From Emiliania huxleyi CCMP1516 (Eukaryota; Haptophyta; Isochrysidales; Noelaerhabdaceae): 64,000 nt of DNA. Of the stretch, positions 38,953 through 49,011 are shown in pieces. Within the stretch, counting starts at the first letter, position 1. Each line of letters starts with the position of its first letter. The translations under genes were made by a program, and so were the position numbers. The stretch is from NCBI RefSeq assembly GCF_000372725.1, contig NW_005200814.1, positions 22,302-86,301 of the forward strand. Reading direction: 5' to 3'. Under the pieces are notes generated by a model. The model was not told where the DNA came from. It ran no database searches and saw only the letters and a list, made by a program, of their open reading frames with translations.

Positions 38953-40453
38953 GGAGAGAGCGCCGCTCGCGGGGGGTCGGGGGCGTCGATGGGGAGGGAG
39001 GCGGCGGCGGTGGCGCAGGCGGCGGTGGCACGGGCGGTGGCAGCAGCCGTCGCTCACGGCGGCGTGGCCAGCGCGCCGCGAAGGCCCGCTCCCTCAGGGA
39101 CGGGGTCGCGACCCTGCCGATCCCGCCGATTGGTCAGAACAGCAACTCGACCTTGCTGAGGCAGCTCTGCCCGTCGCGCGAGTACAAGTCGTGCTTTGGC
39201 GCCGCCGTCGCAGCGCGCTACACCGTGCGCGAGGTCTTCCGCGGGCGCGTCGACGATCCAGAGGGCGCGGCCGAGCGGGCTCCACGTACCATCCCCTGCC
39301 CCTCCTCCTCCTCCTCCTCCTCCTCCTCCTCCTCCTCCTCCGCCGCCGCCGCTGCCACCGCTGCCACTGCTGCCGGTTCCGCCGCCACCTCCTCCACCGC
39401 CTCCGCCTCCGCCTCCGCCTCCGCCTCCGCCTCCGCCTCCGCCTCGCCCGGAACGAGCTTTGTCCTCGCCGCGCTCCGCACTGCCCCAGAGCAGGAGCAC
39501 GCGCTCGCCGTCGACAGCGCGGCTGCGGCCGCGGCGCAGGGGGCGGGTGGCAGTCCGGTCGAGACGCTGCGGCGGCTCGCTGGCGAGCTGGCGGCCCGTG
39601 GCGAGCTGGCGCGAGGGGAGGAGGAGGGGTCGCCGCCCTCGGCGGGGGGGGGCGCGGGGGGAGGCGAGGCGAGGGGCGGCTCGGGAGCGGCGGCTGCCTC
39701 GCCCCCCCTCCGGCGCGGCTGCTTCGTGCGGGAGCTCGACTAGTCAACTGATTAGCCCGTGAGTAGTCACTGGGAGTAGGTGCGACAGCCGCGTGCGCGA
39801 GCTCAACGCGCGCGCCACGCTGCTGCTCGGCGTGCCGTCCCTGCCGGGCAGCCGGGGGCGGGCGCGCCGCTCCTCCGCGCGCGGGTCGTGGATGCGGTTC
39901 GGCGCAGTGGGCGACAGTGCGGCCGTCTGCTTCCTGCTCTCCGCCCTGCACGCGCCGGGCGAGATGGCGCGGCTGGCGGCGGAGGCGAGGCGGCACCGAG
40001 ACATGCTCTTCCTGCCCGTCGCAGAGTCGCACATGCTCTTTCGGCAAAAGACGCGCTACTCCAACTTCAGCTCCCGCGGGCGCGGCATGCCCACCTTCAA
40101 GCAGTACGCCTTCTTCCAGCACGCGGCGGCCCACCTCCCCGACGTGCCCTTCGTCGGCAAGGCGGCACCGCCACCGCCACCGCCACCGCCACCGCCGCTC
40201 GCCTCACCCCCCCTTTCCCCCCCCCTTTCCCCCCCCCTTCCCCCAACCCCCCCTGGCCGCTCACGGTTCCGCGGTGTGTGCACCGACCGGCGTGCGCCTC
40301 CTCTGCCTATCGTCCGTCGCTCAGGCGAGCCCGGCCTCGCTCCTCGTGCACAACCTGAAGAATGGCGGCTTCAACGCCGCGTTCGAGCAGATGCAGGGCG
40401 CCGCCTACGACCACCGGCGCTGCATGCACGACCCCCTCACAGACCGGGTTTGA
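38949..40453 (+). CDS. Probable GT31-like glycosyltransferase with long low-complexity N-terminus
   Basis: The first open block (38949 to about 39740) is basic and Gly-rich, with YKSCFGAAVAARYTVREVF, a TCC/GCC microsatellite encoding poly-Ser/Ala (about 39300-39450) and ALRTAPEQEHALAVD. A roughly 67-nt intron bounded by near-identical GTGCGSGAGCTCRAC copies leads to VRELNARATLLLGVPSLPGS, then RGSWMRFGAVGDSAAVCFLL and AAEARRHRDMLFLPVAESH, resembling the GT31 galactosyltransferase start. After FVGKA a 163-nt GC-AG intron (40162-40324) joins SPASLLVHNLKNGGFNAAF to the stop at 40453. The expected DDD metal motif after VGKA is missing, so activity is doubtful. The 5' end is uncertain because it overlaps the bL33m stop. 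Confidence 0.5.
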
Positions 40454-40655
40454 GTCATTTATCATTTGCGTGTAACGCGCGTCGCTGGTAGAGTTTACAC
40501 AACATGCCACCACATCCACAACAGCGCAGCCGCACAGAAAACTACACATGAACTATCCACACTCGTAGCCCGACGCCACAAAACGTGCCACAGCAAGAAG
40601 GATTTCACCACAAGAGGTTGCTACGTGTGCACAGCGATCAAAGCCGTGACCGCCG

Positions 40656-40853
40656 TTAAGGCGACGCAGTGCGTCCAACATGCTCGAAGAAGAACGTCAG
40701 CGTTGGTTGGTCGTCGTCAACCGGCGCTGGCTTGATCGGCTTTCGGTGCTTCAGAGGCTGCGCCTCGACAACAAGGCGGTGCGTGTTGGACCGTGCCATC
40801 AGGAAGACTCCGAACGCGCCCAGCGTGAGCAGGCCGACGCGCTCAGTTGCCAT
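40656..40853 (-). CDS. Small single-pass membrane protein (65 aa)
   Basis: The frame runs from ATG 40853 to a stop at 40656. The N-terminus MATERVGLLTLGAFGVFLMA forms one short helix. It is followed by a basic and proline-containing segment (LKHRKPIKPAPVDDD) and FFFEHVGRTASP. Size and layout resemble small mitochondrial inner-membrane subunits, but no family is recognised. It may be an intronless gene with the family A repeat in its promoter (40945-41019). Confidence 0.4.
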   Translation of the reverse strand: MATERVGLLTLGAFGVFLMARSNTHRLVVEAQPLKHRKPIKPAPVDDDQPTLTFFFEHVGRTASP

Positions 40854-40944
40854 TAGCCTCAGAGCTCTACAAAGAGATGGGGTTTCGTTCGGTGGAGAAA
40901 AGAATTTTGAAAAATCCGACTCATCCCGGGAGGAGGGCAGAGTT

Positions 40945-41019
40945 TTCTTGAAATCCCTGTGTGGTGGCGGCTTGCCGTCCTCCCATCCCTCCCTTGTGTT
41001 GTCTGTTTTCTTTCTTTTT
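40945..41019 (-). repeat. Dispersed repeat family A, partial copy
   Basis: In reverse orientation this copy reads (AAAG)n, ACAGACAACACAAGGGAGGG, ATGGGAGGACGG, CCACCACACAGGGATTTC. It matches the first half of the copies at 21113 and 42725. It is followed at 41098-41160 by two AAAAATCTCTCTCTC units that also occur at about 21450 and 46080. Confidence 0.7.
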
Positions 41020-41435
41020 GAGGGCACAGTTGCGCCGAAAGGCAAGCGATCGACAGAGGAGAGCGACGCCCGACGCGACAGAGGAGAAGAAGAGGTTTTC
41101 AAAAATCTCTCTCTCCAGAGCGACAAAATGGTATTGCTAAAAATCTCTCTCTCTCCAGAGAGGAGGAAGCGACAGGAGGGAGAACGACGAGAGTGGGACG
41201 ACCGCGCGCGAGGTCCGGCACACCAACTTGATTCCCGGATCGGCGTCTCCCCCTCCCCCTATGTGCCGCCACCCCCCTCCAATCCGTAATTCCGTAAAAT
41301 CGCGCGAAAAGCGCCCTAATCGAGCTGGAGAGCGGCCCCCAGCCGCATGGGAGCGTGCCCCAGCTAGCAGGAGGCGTTAGACGTACTTTTCGGAAGGACT
41401 TTCGGCGACGTCCGTTCCCTTGGACACGTCGACAA

Positions 41436-42224
41436 ATGGCACCGACGCAGCTCAGCATTGTGCTGGAGCGCCTGCTCAACGAACTCGGAATAGCCAACCT
41501 CAGTATGTTCGAGGCTGTGCTCATGCACGATACAGGCGCGGTGCTCGACGCGATCCGAAGCACCGCTGCAGCCGCAGAGGCTGTGCGGCGGTTTATGCCA
41601 GCTCGGCCACGCGCAATGTTGTTGTGTGCCGAAGCAGCACTGCTACCGCTGGCGCAATCTCTGTTCAGCACGAGGGCAGCATCTCCCGCACTCTCGTCAG
41701 CACAGACGCGCAAACCACGCTAAGAGGGCTCGGACATCCATGCAGCCGCGAGTAGTGCGACTGCTGAGATGCTGCTCCGGCAGGAGTTGGAAGAGAAGTT
41801 GCGGTCACAGACCAAGGAGCTCGCTTCTGAGCAGCGCTCTGCGAACGCTATGAAGAAGGCGCTCGCATCGGCGCGGGATGAGCTTGCTGCGGCACAAGAG
41901 CTGGGGCGCTCCGACTGCGACAACCTGAGGACAGCGCAGCAGGCTGCTAAACGCGACATCAAAGCGGCTGAGCGGATGGCCGACCAGGCAAATCATGCAG
42001 CTCGAGCTGAGTGTGAGTGGCGTATCGGCGAGATGCGGGCCAAGATGCAGGCCGAGCTGCGCGAGCAGCTCGACGCGCTGCAGGTTTCGATGGAGGCAGA
42101 GGCGAGGCGCGCTGATGCCGCAGAGGCAGAGAGGTCAAGGCTGTACGACAAGATGGAGGGGATTATGCGCACGCGTGAGGGGTTGATAGACGCACTCGCA
42201 GAGGCGCAGCGCAAGCGCGAATAA
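41436..42224 (+). CDS. Coiled-coil protein, spliced
   Basis: Exon 1 starts at ATG 41436 (MAPTQLSIVLERLLNELG, MFEAVLMHDTGAVLDAIRS). Coding signal then moves to another frame (AISVQHEGSISRTLVSTDAQ, about 41660-41725) and to a third from about 41735 (DIHAAASSATAEMLLRQELE), which runs as uninterrupted coiled coil to the stop at 42224. The exact joins were not resolved. The C-terminal 150 residues are Glu/Arg/Ala-rich heptads ending RTREGLIDALAEAQRKRE. No other domain is seen. A structural role is the only inference. Confidence 0.5.
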
Positions 42225-43190
42225 GTGATTGTTAAGAGATATACGTAGCGTTACAGTCGTACGGTCGTCGACCCTCCCACCTTGTGGGCCGCCCGGACCC
42301 CGGAGAGCGCTGCGCGTGCAGACAGCGCTGCGCGAGCATTGGAGAGGCCAGCCCCCGGCTTCTCAGCATGTCGCGAGCGCTGAGTCTCTGCCTGCCTGGT
42401 AGCTGGGTGCGGTGGGGGACTCCCTGGTGGCTTTTGGTTACAAATTTACGGATTTACGGATTTACGGATCGACCCCCCTCCCTCCCCGTCCCGCGACCCG
42501 GCCGTGAGACGCCGATCCGGGAATCAAGTTGGTGCCGGGGTGGCATGAAGGTTGTAGCGAGAATCGGCGAGGGACTGCGAAGGGAGATAGAAAGAGGCAG
42601 ACGCCCAAGGGTTAGGGTGGGCGACGGCTAGCACCACACTCCTCCTTAAAATCCCTGTGTGAGCTGTGTGGTGGCGGCGTGCCGTCCTCCCATCCCTCCC
42701 TTGGGTTGTCTGTTTTCTTTCTTTCTGGATACGGAGGGGAGCACAAATAGGACGCCCAGCCTTGCCCTCGTGCCGCCCAGTGCGAGTATCCTATGCGAGA
42801 GAGATCCCTGTGCCGTGTGCCCAGCCCTCTCCGCGCGCCGCGATGCGCCCTCCCCCCCCTCGCTTTTGCAAAATCCTGCAAAGGTGGGGACGTGTCTGTC
42901 CTCGACCCAGCCCTAGCTTGGGATGTCCGTTTTATTTATTTATTTATAGCTTGACAAACACACGGCGAGGGCGACAGCAAGAGTCGAACGGGGCGGCGAA
43001 CGCCAGAAACGACCAACTCCTTCGACTCAGGGGCCGAGCGGGTGGGCTAGATCTAGAAGCCCAGGAGCTTCCGCGCCCACCCGATGATCTCCTTGTCTGC
43101 AGGCAGCTTCGCGACGGTGGAGCCCTTGTCCTCGCCCCTCTTCTGCCAGTCCTAGTCGCCCAAACGAATTCGAAAACTAGTCGCCCGCTC
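42225..43190. repeat. Intergenic with repeat family A full copy and ATTTACGG repeats
   Basis: A triple ATTTACGG repeat lies at about 42444-42469. A full reverse copy of family A occupies 42595-42725. TTATTTATTTATTTATAG lies at about 42932-42949. No gene is supported before the decayed frame at about 43190. Confidence 0.6.
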
Positions 43191-43450
43191 CTCCGTCTCC
43201 GGCTACGACTCCGAGACGCCGCACGAGATCCAGAACGAGGCGCTCTACCCCGGGCTTGCCGCGCGTACGGCTTAGGCGAACAGTTCAAGGGACAAGGCTT
43301 CGGTGCAAGACGAGGGCACCTTTGGCGAGTAGTCCGAGTGGCTCGACGAGCTGCCATTCGAGGTGGCTGCGGCGACCGCCCGGCTGCTAAAGCACTACAC
43401 GCGCTCCGGCGCGTGGGTCGAGATCACGCCGCCCCTAGGCCTAGCCAGGC
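43190..43450 (+). pseudogene. Decayed coding block with two in-frame TAG codons
   Basis: One frame reads SGYDSETPHEIQNEALYPGL, TAG, then KASVQDEGTFGE, TAG, then SEWLDELPFEVAAATARLLK and HYTRSGAWVEITPP. The composition is clearly protein-like on both sides of the stops, and no GT-AG pair removes them neatly. It lacks a start and continues into low-quality coding. It is best read as a pseudogene fragment. The family is unknown. Confidence 0.4.
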
Positions 43451-43892
43451 CCCGCGCGCTGGCCGCGACCGCGACCGCGGCCCTCCCTCGAGCCCGAACT
43501 GGGCCCATCAGACGTGCCGGAACCGTCCGACTCCTATAGCGACTAGCACACCTCAAGTGTCCCGAGAAACCCCGAGGAGTTACACAGTCCACCTGTCGGT
43601 CCTGTGTCCTGTGTGTGAATCTGTGTGTGATGTGCACGCCCCCCCCTGGCGAGCGGGGCGGGGGGGCCGGCGCGCGGGGTGCCTGCTTAGGGGGGGTGCG
43701 CACTGTGTGCCTCTATGTGTTCGTGCGTCGCCCATCTGTTCTGGAGATGCCTGCTCTATTTATTTATAGAGCCGTAACACTAGGGCGCGCACTGGCACTA
43801 ATCGTGGAGAAAACTAATTTATATTGAACACTGCTCCCACACACAACATCTCTCTCTCTCCTCCCTCGCGGCTCGCGGTCGCGCAAGCCGCC

Positions 43893-45044
43893 TCAGCCAA
43901 ACGTGAACGGCGGCGGGGGCAGCTCGTGCCAGCGGGCGAGCGGCCGGCCGCACTTGTCGCACTGGTGCCGCAGCAGCCACTCGTACAGCGCGGCGTCGCG
44001 ATACGCAATCTCGTACGAGCCGTGGCCGACGAGCGCGCTGTACTCGGAGATGGGAGGACCCGGCGCATGCTGGTAGCGCACGTACCGCACCTCGCTGCCT
44101 TGCGCGGCGGCGGCGGCCAAGGCCTTGACCATGCCGTCCGCGGCGGCGACTGGGATCACCGAGTCGTCCGCCTGGCGGCGGGCGGCGGCGCCGGTGTAGG
44201 CAAGCGGTGGGGGGCGGCACGCCACTGCCGCGGCGCAGGCACCGAGTGGTAGACGCACACCGCCGTGGAGGAGTGGCCGCGCGCGAGGCGCCTCGCGATC
44301 TCCTCCTCCTGCTCGCTCCTGCTCACGGCAGCGGCGACTCGGCGCGACCCGCCCGGGGCCCTCTCCCCCTCCCGGCCGCTCACCCTTGTGCGTAGCCGCA
44401 CACGACGGCGACCGCGGCAAAGAAGCGCGGCTGCTGCGCTGCAAACGTCCACGCGCCGTGCCCGCCCATCGACTGGCCGGTCAGGTAGACGCGCGTTGGG
44501 TCCCCACGCAGGTCCGTGGTCACCTGCGACCGGCAGAGGCCAGCTGACCCTTCCGGCAGGTCACGGCGGAGCCCTCTCGGCAGCTGTAGGCTCTCGCCCA
44601 GTCGTGCACGAGCTCAGCCACGCCGCGGAGCACGTCGGACCGCCATCCATTCTCGCTCGCGCACTCCTGTGGGCACTGCGGCGCGACGACGATGAAGGGG
44701 AAGGACGCGGTGAAGGACGCGTTGTGGCCTCTCGACAGCAGCCACGGGAGCGACTGTGCGTTGGCGACGGCAAAGCCGCCGCTCTCCCCGCGGCCGTGCA
44801 GAAACACGAGGACGGGCGAGGCTTCGCCTTCGCGCTGCGCGGTCGGTAGAAATAGCCCGAATACGACGCCGCGGTGCCGGAGCTGCACGAGTGACCCTCG
44901 GGCTTTCGCGAGGCTGCTTGGCGACAGTTTCTCGACAGACGGCTCGGGGCCGGCGGGCGCTTCGAAAAAGGCGGCGGCTTGGCCTGGTGGGTGGAGCGTC
45001 TCAACTTTTGCTGAGGCCAGAGCGGCGTGCAGCAGGAGGCGCAT
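43893..45044 (-). CDS. Secreted COG4099-like serine esterase/peptidase
   Basis: Four exons are 45044-44610, 44523-44384, 44318-44243 and 44171-43893, with GT-AG introns of 86, 65 and 71 nt. All three joins preserve frame. The product is 309 aa. The N-terminus MRLLLHAALASAKVETLHPP is a signal peptide. The alpha/beta-hydrolase core has VLVFLHGRGESGG, then FIVVAPQCPQE, RVYLTGQSMGGHGAW (nucleophile Ser), CVYHSADDSVIPV (Asp) and GHGSYEIAYRD (His). The family includes predicted peptidases and polyhydroxyalkanoate or feruloyl esterases. The true substrate is not evident. A Cys pair (CDKCGRPL) is near the C-terminus. Confidence 0.88.
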
Positions 45045-45500
45045 ACACAGCGCGATTTCGCGCGGGTGAATTTTTCTTATCTTTGAGCACTTGAGCACAG
45101 GATAGGGTCGATTCCGCATGGTACGGGACCCCTGTTATATTTGTTTTTCGTTGCTTCCTTGCGTCTCCGCTCGGTCGTCAATCGCCGCCAGCCACCCTCT
45201 GGTCGCGTTATGACGCCAGCTCTCCAGCTCGTCGTTTGGTCACCGAGGAGTAGAGCAAAGCACGCCTCAAACTCCAGGACGTGCCACCTGGACGCATCCC
45301 TCCTTCCTTCCTGCATTCTGGTCCCACTTATCGAACACAAAATCTCTCTCTCTCTCTCTTATCGAATTTGTGCCACGAGAGTACTCGTCCGAATTCCGGC
45401 GTTTTTCATATTTCTCACGCTCTACGCTATTAACAACAACAAAACTGCACGTCTCGCGCGCGCGTGAACAGGGCTCCAGGCCCCAAATGACGCGTGAGTG
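45045..45500. other. Intergenic
   Basis: This region contains a (TC)n run at about 45342-45360 and an AT-rich patch (CTATTAACAACAACAAAAC, about 45426). It separates the esterase promoter from the 3' end of a small basic-protein gene. No gene is seen. Confidence 0.4.
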
Positions 45501-45935
45501 TTAGATTTGTTTGGTATTGCCGTCTCTCCTCGCCATCTTGACGACGGAGTCCGTCATCTTCTCCAAACCCGCCGCCAAATCGGCAGCAGTGCCAGCCCCG
45601 GCAGCCGTCTTTCGCTCCTTTCGTCGAGCCACAACGTATTTGTCCGGACCGTCGAGGCGGGCATCGAACACTCGTTCGAGCATCGTGGACGACGCCCTCA
45701 CCGGCGCCCCCGCGTCGTCGTTGGCTTTGTTCGCCGCCTTGTCTGCTGCCACCTTCCGCAAATCGAGCTGCGCCCGCACTGCCGCCATCGCGTTCGTCGC
45801 CTGCGAGGCGACCTTCGCCACCTTGGCCTTCCTCTCCCGCTCTGCCGCCGCCTTCCGGTCCTCGCGGCGGTCCGCCAGCGGGTTGTCTCCGGCGTCAGCA
45901 GCCACGATCATGGCCGTGACACCCTCGCCTGCCAT
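45501..45935 (-). CDS. Small charged protein of unknown function
   Basis: The product is 144 aa from ATG 45935, the first ATG in frame. It is Ala/Lys/Arg-rich with helical heptads (ADRREDRKAAAERERKAKVA, QLDLRKVAADKAANKAND) and ends LEKMTDSVVKMARRDGNTKQ. No signal peptide or membrane segment is seen. It could be a short coiled-coil or nucleic-acid-binding protein. The family is not recognised. Confidence 0.5.
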   Translation of the reverse strand: MAGEGVTAMIVAADAGDNPLADRREDRKAAAERERKAKVAKVASQATNAMAAVRAQLDLRKVAADKAANKANDDAGAPVRASSTMLERVFDARLDGPDKYVVARRKERKTAAGAGTAADLAAGLEKMTDSVVKMARRDGNTKQI

Positions 45936-47183
45936 GCCGAATCTCGGCCGATTGACGCGCGTCCCAAAAGTCGCCAAAAGTGGCGGCGCGTCGCAATCAC
46001 CCGCCCGCCGTCCCGGCGGTCCCGCAGCTCGCGCACATCTCCCTCTTAACCCACCTGTAACATCACATTAAGGTATTGCTAAAAATCTCTCTCACGCTAT
46101 TAGTACTCGTTGTATGTTTAGATTAGTTGTTGGCAAATCAGGACACAGAGCTCACACAAATTCACAGTGGGAGGACGAAGGCGGCGAGTGCTCGCAATTC
46201 CAGGGGTCGTTGTGGCGGGCCACCCTGTCCAGAGCCCGGGAGGTGGATCGACAAGTCGTATCCAGCCCGGGATGGGGTCTTTCGACCGAGTCTGATTTCG
46301 CCTCGCCGCCTCCCGATGGTGGTAAGGTTGTGAGCAACCAAGCGACGGAGGTGGCGGGGGAGGGCGGGGGATCGTATCGAGGAAAGCACGACTCGCACCG
46401 ACCCTTCACGAACCGAAACAAAGGCAGTGCCCGGCGTGCAAGGCCAAGGGGCACGTTCATCCGGCACGTGTTTGGCGCCCCATTCCGTTTGGCGGCTAGG
46501 TCGGCTCAGGGCCCCGTTCCACTTCTTGGCGCGTGAAGATGAAGAGATGCCACCCAGGCCGGCCAGGGCAAGGGCGGAGGGCGAGGGCCGCGGCGGAGGG
46601 CGGAGGGCTGGACGGAGGCAAGGGCGGGCGGAGGGCGAGGGCGGGGCGGGCGCGGCGCTGAGCGGAGCAGTAAACTAATGATATCGTTGGCCGAAGCCTC
46701 GTTGGCCGAAGCCTCGGTGGCCGAAGCCGGGAGCAGAGCGCGGGTGCGAGTGCGAGTGCAAGTGCGAGAGCGGGGGCGGGCGGGGGCGGGGGGCGGGGCC
46801 GGGCGGGCGAGGGCGGGCGGGCGAGGGCGGGCGGGCGAGGCGCGAGGGCGCTGCGGGGATGGGCCGGGCCGTGCGCAGGGCGGGGGCGGTGCTGGGCAGT
46901 CCGGGCGGGGTGGTGCTGTGGTGGGAGGTGAGTGCAGTTGAGGGGATTGGGCCGAGATAGATGGTGAGCCGGGGCCCGGGCGGAGAGCGATATGGTGTGT
47001 GTGGGTGCGCGTGTGTGGCGGTGTGCATTGTTGGGTATGCGTGTGGGCGTGTGGGGTGTGAGTGTGCACTAGGATTGCAGGGGCGTGTGTGGAGGAGGGG
47101 GGGTGACAGAGATATTTTTCTTTTTTAGCATTCACACGCCGAATCAACCGTGACAGGACTCCTTGCAATCAAGGTGCGTCCAT
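45936..47183. repeat. Gene-poor region with AAAAATCTCTCTC and GGGCGGGCGAG repeats
   Basis: An AAAAATCTCTCTCAC unit lies at 46079-46093. Three tandem copies of GTTGGCCGAAGCCTC-like sequence lie at 46684-46728. A long G-rich purine tract built of GGGCGGGCGAGG words spans about 46560-46900 (strong G-quadruplex potential). GTGTGTGTGGGTGCG repeats span about 46990-47095. The long frames across it are compositional. Confidence 0.6.
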
Positions 47184-47627
47184 ATGTCGGCACCGTTTCG
47201 CGCTGTGGCGCTCCTGGCTATCGTCGCCTCTACCTGCGCTCTCACCGTTTCATCGAATCGGCGCACGTCGCGTCTCCGTCGTCGTCCACGCCCGGTACTC
47301 TCCCTCCTCGAGGAGACAGTTTCCACCTGCGATGCAGACTCAGACTCGTCGGCGCACGCTAAGCCGGCCGCCACCCCAGCCTTGGATGCCAAAGCCTACC
47401 TGCGGATGCGCGGGCTGCATGGCGAGGAGGCTCCACTCGTGATCGAGGAGGGCCCATCATCGAGCAAAAAGGCCGCCGTAGAAATTGGCACCGCCCTCCT
47501 CCTCGCCGTTCCTTGCCTGGCGCTTGTGCAGCTTTCCGCGTACGACGCCGCGCTCGGGCCGACAGGGAGCCCGGATAATTTTGCGGTCTACAATCTTCTC
47601 GCCACGTTGGCGTCTAGCGTGCCTTAG
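47184..47627 (+). CDS. Small plastid-targeted membrane protein
   Basis: The protein is 147 aa from ATG 47184. Signal peptide MSAPFRAVALLAIVASTCAL is followed by an Arg-rich transit-like stretch (SSNRRTSRLRRRPRPVLSLL), the bipartite pattern of complex-plastid proteins. A membrane helix near the C-terminus reads KKAAVEIGTALLLAVPCLAL, with a short tail NFAVYNLLATLASSVP. The middle is acidic and Ser-rich. No family is recognised. A thylakoid or envelope location is inferred. Confidence 0.55.
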   Translation: MSAPFRAVALLAIVASTCALTVSSNRRTSRLRRRPRPVLSLLEETVSTCDADSDSSAHAKPAATPALDAKAYLRMRGLHGEEAPLVIEEGPSSSKKAAVEIGTALLLAVPCLALVQLSAYDAALGPTGSPDNFAVYNLLATLASSVP

Positions 47628-48081
47628 TAGCAGGCGCATGTGGAGTGACGTGGGTGTGACTGTGAGCGGCGCACGCGGGCGGCGACCGCGGTCCGCGGTC
47701 GCCCGCCCGCTTTGTTTCGATTCTAAAGGTGTCCAATGTGTGATGATTAGCCACGCTGGTAGAACACAGACACAACTACTTGGGCAGCCTCTATAGCTTG
47801 AGCAACTTCTCGCGCTAATCATGCAGCTGAGACGAGGCGCGCAGTCCCGTCTCTCTCCACTCTCGGCTCGAGACGGCTAGCGCGGAGACACGCCACACGC
47901 GAATTACGCCGACGGAGCACACACCGCACACACCAAGCTCAACTGCGGCGCCTCATGCCACTCGGACCTCCCAGCGACACCACCACTCGCCGGCAGGCCT
48001 TCACACCGCGCTTGTCGGGCGGCTGCCCAAACCCCAGCCGCTCTCCGTGCGCACGTGGGTTCTTGGGGGACTGCGTCTCGC
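47628..48081. other. Convergent intergenic region
   Basis: This region lies between the 3' ends of the small plastid protein gene and the Cys-rich membrane gene. It contains GGGCGGCGACCGCGGTCCGC at about 47677, an inverted-repeat-prone stretch. No gene is seen. Confidence 0.4.
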
Positions 48082-48675
48082 TCAGCGGACCCGCGCGTCG
48101 TCGGCGGGCACGTACGCCATCGAGCTCTTGATGCGGTCCGCCTCGAGGTTGGCAGCGATCTGCGCCGCCTGCAGCGCCACCTTGTCTCCGCCATCCTTGC
48201 CGAGCGCGTTCAGCTGGGTCGCGTCGCAGGCGACGAGGGTTCCTGCTCACGGGCGGGCGAGGTGAGAGGACGTGTCGACCGGGTCCGCACCCGCGGGCGG
48301 ACGGAGCTCACCGGGGAACTCCTTGCTGCCCGTCTCGACGCCCTCCTCGCACACCACGCAGCGCGCCTTGCCGATGCTGCCGATCTGCCCGCTCGCGAAA
48401 GGGTTGCACCACATGGGCTTAAGCTCGCCGTTGACGCCGCAGCAGTCCCACACGTGGCAGGACGCGCCCTCCGCGCGGCAGAGCCCGAGGTCGCCGAGGT
48501 TCCACTTCTCCTCTGGACTGGAGCCGGCGAAGAGCTTTGCCGCCTGGTGGACGACAAGGCCGGCGCCGGCAAGAGCGGCGGAGAGGAGGAAGGCCAGAGG
48601 GAGGAGAGCCACAAGCCTGCTCTTCAAACTGGTGGGGCGTGGCTCGGTGCCAGCAGGAGCCGGCGTTATCATCAT
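48082..48675 (-). CDS. Single-pass membrane protein with Cys-rich lumenal domain
   Basis: Exons are 48675-48312 and 48242-48082, with a 69-nt GT-AG intron. The product is 174 aa. The start is the first ATG in frame (48675). A basic cytosolic N-terminus precedes a helix (LVALLPLAFLLSAALAGAGL). Then comes a compact Cys domain (LCRAEGASCHVWDCCGVNGE, MWCNPFASGQIG, CVVCEEG) and, after the splice, a helical tail (TLVACDATQLNALGKDGG, AAQIAANLEADRIKSSMAY). Nine cysteines suggest disulfide bonding outside the cytosol. No family is recognised. Confidence 0.65.
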
Positions 48676-49011
48676 AGCAAGGCGAAAACCACCAAGTCGA
48701 GTGGGTGCTTGCTTGCTCCTCAACGAGGTGCGCGAATTTCTTTTTGATTGTTTTCATCCGGGCGCTCGGTTGGCAGCATCCGCGTTGGTTCTCTCTTTCT
48801 TTAAAGATGCGCTGCAGGCATATTCAAGATGCGTTGCGTTTTCCCTATTGAAAGTCGCGACAAATGTCCCTCGTCCAGCCTGCAGCATGGCGAGGCGCGA
48901 GAGCGCAACGCGGTCGCGGTGGCGCACCGAGAGGGGCCGCCTGGCCAGCGCTGCCACGGCAAAAGAAAAATCGTCGGACCTCGCTACACAATCCTCTGCC
49001 CGGAAGAACAT

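Noticed and set aside
39094..40134. 346-aa minus-strand frame opposite the GT31-like gene
   Set aside because: It has low-complexity Arg-rich composition. The plus-strand frame contains transferase-like motifs.
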